Assembly: GCA_900770865.1 (NCBI GenBank)
Contig: CAAGLU010000207.1
Span: 1 to 6,493, forward strand
Source: an uncultured Atopobiaceae bacterium
GTDB lineage: Bacteria > Actinomycetota > Coriobacteriia > Coriobacteriales > Atopobiaceae
Length of the DNA stretch: 6,493 bases
Direction: 5' to 3'
Shown here: in pieces, positions 5,100-6,493 of the stretch
Position numbering within the stretch: the first letter of the stretch is position 1
Layout of the letters: each line of letters begins with the position of its first letter
Made by a program: the position numbers and the translations under genes
Notes under the pieces: generated by a model
What the model was told of the DNA's origin: nothing
What the model saw: the letters and a program-made list of their open reading frames with translations, nothing else
Databases searched by the model: none

Positions 5100-5532
5100 G
5101 GGAGCAACGCCGAACAGCTCGGCCGGCCTGGTGCCCGTCCGCCCCGGCGGTGCCGGCGCCATCATCCAGGCGATGCACGGGAAGGGCGGCGCGGGCATCT
5201 CGATCCCCAAGCCCTTCTCGCAGCCAATCTGCCTTGTGCCGGACACGCGTATCGCGGGCACCACCCACGTGGATGACATCGACGAGCTGGCCCCAAAGCT
5301 CTCCGTGGGCGAGCGGCTCGCGCTGGTTCGCGAGAAGGACAACCGGTACGACGAGTGGTGCATTCGAGTGAACACGTCGACCGACGGGCGTCTGGGCTTT
5401 GTCCCCGCGGACATCAACGAGATCCCCGCTCGCCTCATGGACGGCGGGAAGGCGCTCTATGCGGAAGTCAACAAGGTCGAGAAGGTCGGCGGCTGGTGGA
5501 AGATAGGGATGGGAGTGTGGCTCGATGACTGA
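5089..5532 (+). CDS. HIRAN-domain protein
   Basis: This 147-residue protein starts at ATG 5089, 6 nt after GAGGGAGG (5075-5082), overlapping the J-domain gene by 11 nt, so translation is probably coupled. Residues 1-45 are Gly/Pro/Ala-rich and likely flexible. Residues 47-147 fit a HIRAN domain: TRIAGTTHV (53-61), a Gly-Glu-x-Leu-x-Leu strand (GERLALVREKDNRYD, 74-88), CIRV, then GRLGFVPADIN and a final strand IGMGVWLDD. HIRAN domains are found in HLTF/Rad5 helicases, where they bind 3' DNA ends, and as stand-alone proteins in bacteria near DNA-processing or stress genes. No helicase or nuclease domain is attached here. Its ligand could be DNA or a protein of this operon; that is inference. 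Confidence 0.85.
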   Translation: MGTEGATPNSSAGLVPVRPGGAGAIIQAMHGKGGAGISIPKPFSQPICLVPDTRIAGTTHVDDIDELAPKLSVGERLALVREKDNRYDEWCIRVNTSTDGRLGFVPADINEIPARLMDGGKALYAEVNKVEKVGGWWKIGMGVWLDD

Positions 5533-6370
5533 GTGGCATGGCGGCGATGGCGACGACGACGGCAGCCTCAACGCGCCAGTGTTTGGCTGGATGTGGCCCG
5601 AGAAGGTACCTGGTGGCGGACCCAACACGGAAACCGGCCTCCCGCTGGTATGGATCACGCAGCAGGTGGTGGAGCCGCAGGACGGCAGGACCGGTCGCCG
5701 GTGCATCTATTGCTACGACCCCGAGGATGACCCGGATGGGGAGGTGGCTTTGGGCGCGGGTGCAGACTACTACAACGAGGCAATGTCCTGCGATTGGAGG
5801 ACAGAGCGTCGCGTGGAGTGCTTCCGGGCGGCGGAGGTTCTCTACCTGCACGCGTCGCGGCTGGGTAACGCCATGGCGGACGACGACCTTACCTACGTGT
5901 ACAGCTACGATCGCTGTGAGGGGAACTACTGGGACTCCGTGGCTGCGGGTGCCAAGTTCCCAAGGCCGGAGGAACGGCTGAGCATTGCCGAGCGTGCGTT
6001 TGCGCATTGCCGCGTTGCGGCAGAGGCGGGCATCGCCGAGTCCTGCTACAAGCTGGGGGACTTCCTGCGTGACGGTCGGGGGTGCGATAAGGACGTGGAC
6101 AAGGCGTACCAGTGGTATCGCCGCGCATACGATGTGGGAAAGAGTGACTCCCCCGTGTACTGGGGAAGCGCGGCCCTGCGGCTGGGGAAGGCGCACGAGG
6201 AAGGCGAGGGCTGCACCCAGAGCTTCCAGGAGGCAAAGAGCTGGTACTCTTGCGCCGTGGCCGGGCTTTCCGCTGCCGTGCGTGAGGGGGAGTCGTGGTA
6301 TCGCGGCGCCCTCAAGAGCGCCGAGGCGGGCCTTGCGCGAGCAGAGCAGGAGGTTTCGGGGAACTACTAG
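5525..6370 (+). CDS. Sel1-repeat (TPR-like) protein, last gene of the operon
   Basis: The product has 281 residues. ATG 5525 overlaps the HIRAN stop in ATGACTGA (8 nt), with GGGAG 9 nt upstream, indicating coupled translation. The N-terminal 95 residues are Gly/Asp-rich, contain a CIYCYD stretch and are not recognised. Sel1-like repeats follow: a variant at about 102-132 (LYLHASRLGN...YSYDRCEG), clear ones at about 159-190 (VAAEAG...YKLGDFLRDGRGC) and 192-228 (AYQWYRRAYDVG...LRLGKAHEEGEGC), and a partial one from about 232 (AKSWYSCAVAG). Sel1 repeats are helical protein-interaction scaffolds. There is no signal peptide or membrane segment, so the protein is expected in the cytoplasm, where it could assemble the J-domain and HIRAN proteins or recognise a client. 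Confidence 0.87.
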   Translation: MTEWHGGDGDDDGSLNAPVFGWMWPEKVPGGGPNTETGLPLVWITQQVVEPQDGRTGRRCIYCYDPEDDPDGEVALGAGADYYNEAMSCDWRTERRVECFRAAEVLYLHASRLGNAMADDDLTYVYSYDRCEGNYWDSVAAGAKFPRPEERLSIAERAFAHCRVAAEAGIAESCYKLGDFLRDGRGCDKDVDKAYQWYRRAYDVGKSDSPVYWGSAALRLGKAHEEGEGCTQSFQEAKSWYSCAVAGLSAAVREGESWYRGALKSAEAGLARAEQEVSGNY

Positions 6371-6385
6371 GGGGCGACGTCGAAG

Positions 6386-6397
6386 CATCGTACGATG
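6386..6397. promoter_or_regulatory. 12-bp perfect palindrome, operator-like
   Basis: CATCGTACGATG is a perfect 12-bp palindrome centred about 19 bp upstream of a CATAAT -10-like box (6410-6415), so it would cover the -35 region of a promoter for the gene at 6454. A second small palindrome, CGACGTCG, lies at 6375-6382. A repressor site is the simplest reading. As a terminator for the preceding operon it would be weak, since only TTATT follows. Confidence 0.45.
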
Positions 6398-6409
6398 TTA
6401 TTAGCAAGG

Positions 6410-6415
6410 CATAAT
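6410..6415 (+). promoter_or_regulatory. Possible -10 box of the 6454 gene
   Basis: CATAAT lies 38 bp before the start codon, in the only AT-rich stretch between the two genes. The -35 position is occupied by the 12-bp palindrome and has no TTGACA-like hexamer. Confidence 0.4.
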
Positions 6416-6453
6416 CTCTGCCCGTCGTGTCACCGAAAAGGAGAGGGAGAGCT

Positions 6454-6493
6454 ATGAGCGCAACGCGCAACAACACTGACGCGCTGCTGGATA
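6454..6493 (+). CDS. Start of an unidentified gene (cut by window end)
   Basis: ATG 6454 follows a strong purine-rich ribosome binding site (AAGGAG at 6438-6443 and GAGGGAG at 6443-6449) and opens MSATRNNTDALLD before the window ends. Thirteen residues are too few to assign a family. It lies 83 bp after the Sel1 gene with its own operator-like palindrome and -10-like box, so it probably belongs to a separate transcription unit. Confidence 0.6.
   Translation, partial: MSATRNNTDALLD

Noticed and set aside
4620..5706. Long minus-strand ORFs opposite the J-domain, HIRAN and Sel1 genes
   Set aside because: They are high-GC shadows with no recognisable domains; the plus-strand frames have clear families and coupled starts.

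Overview
The DNA is GC-rich (about 60-65% G+C by eye), with strong Shine-Dalgarno sequences and tightly packed, overlapping genes. A 6-phospho-beta-glucosidase relic (the PTS sugar route), a small RelA/SpoT-type HD protein and J-domain/HIRAN/Sel1 proteins would suit a high-GC, gut- or oral-type Actinomycetota, perhaps Coriobacteriia (Olsenella/Atopobiaceae-like). That placement is an inference from style and gene content; there is no rRNA or other marker gene here.

Layout. (1) 1-1181, minus strand: the first 393 codons of a secreted protein with a signal peptide, two VDG-x-x-DW beta-domains and a Gly/Ser linker; its 3' end lies outside the window. (2) 1182-1925: a 744-bp gene-free stretch packed with repeats: a TATAAT box for gene 1, a tandem 11-bp repeat, a 73-bp inverted-repeat element, a six-half-site TGTTACCGG array with 31/62-bp phasing, and a TGAGACAA-type palindrome. 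(3) 1926-2827: a decayed GH1 6-phospho-beta-glucosidase gene with a large in-frame internal deletion and a frameshift. (4) 2828-3351: a second gene-free, repeat-rich stretch with another TGAGACAA palindrome, the second copy of the 73-bp element, a 129-bp element with 19-bp terminal inverted repeats, and a third TGAGACAA palindrome next to the ribosome binding site of the next gene. (5) 3352-4188: a stand-alone HD phosphohydrolase of RelA/SpoT/MESH1 type with an extra C-terminal domain; its stop codon lies inside a fourth TGAGACAA palindrome. (6) 4284-6370: three overlapping plus-strand genes, a coiled-coil J-domain protein, a HIRAN-domain protein and a Sel1-repeat protein, clearly one translationally coupled operon. 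(7) 6454-6493: the first 13 codons of another gene behind a palindromic operator-like site.

How the parts may work together. The three-gene operon is the best candidate for an undescribed system. A J-domain protein would recruit an Hsp70, HIRAN domains are linked to DNA processing, and Sel1 repeats are protein-binding scaffolds. No enzyme is visible in the operon, so the function is open. The other striking feature is the density of distinct palindromic repeat families (at least four) in about 1.3 kb of intergenic DNA around the broken GH1 gene and the HD gene. This suggests repeated insertion of small non-autonomous elements, or use of these palindromes as RNA hairpins.
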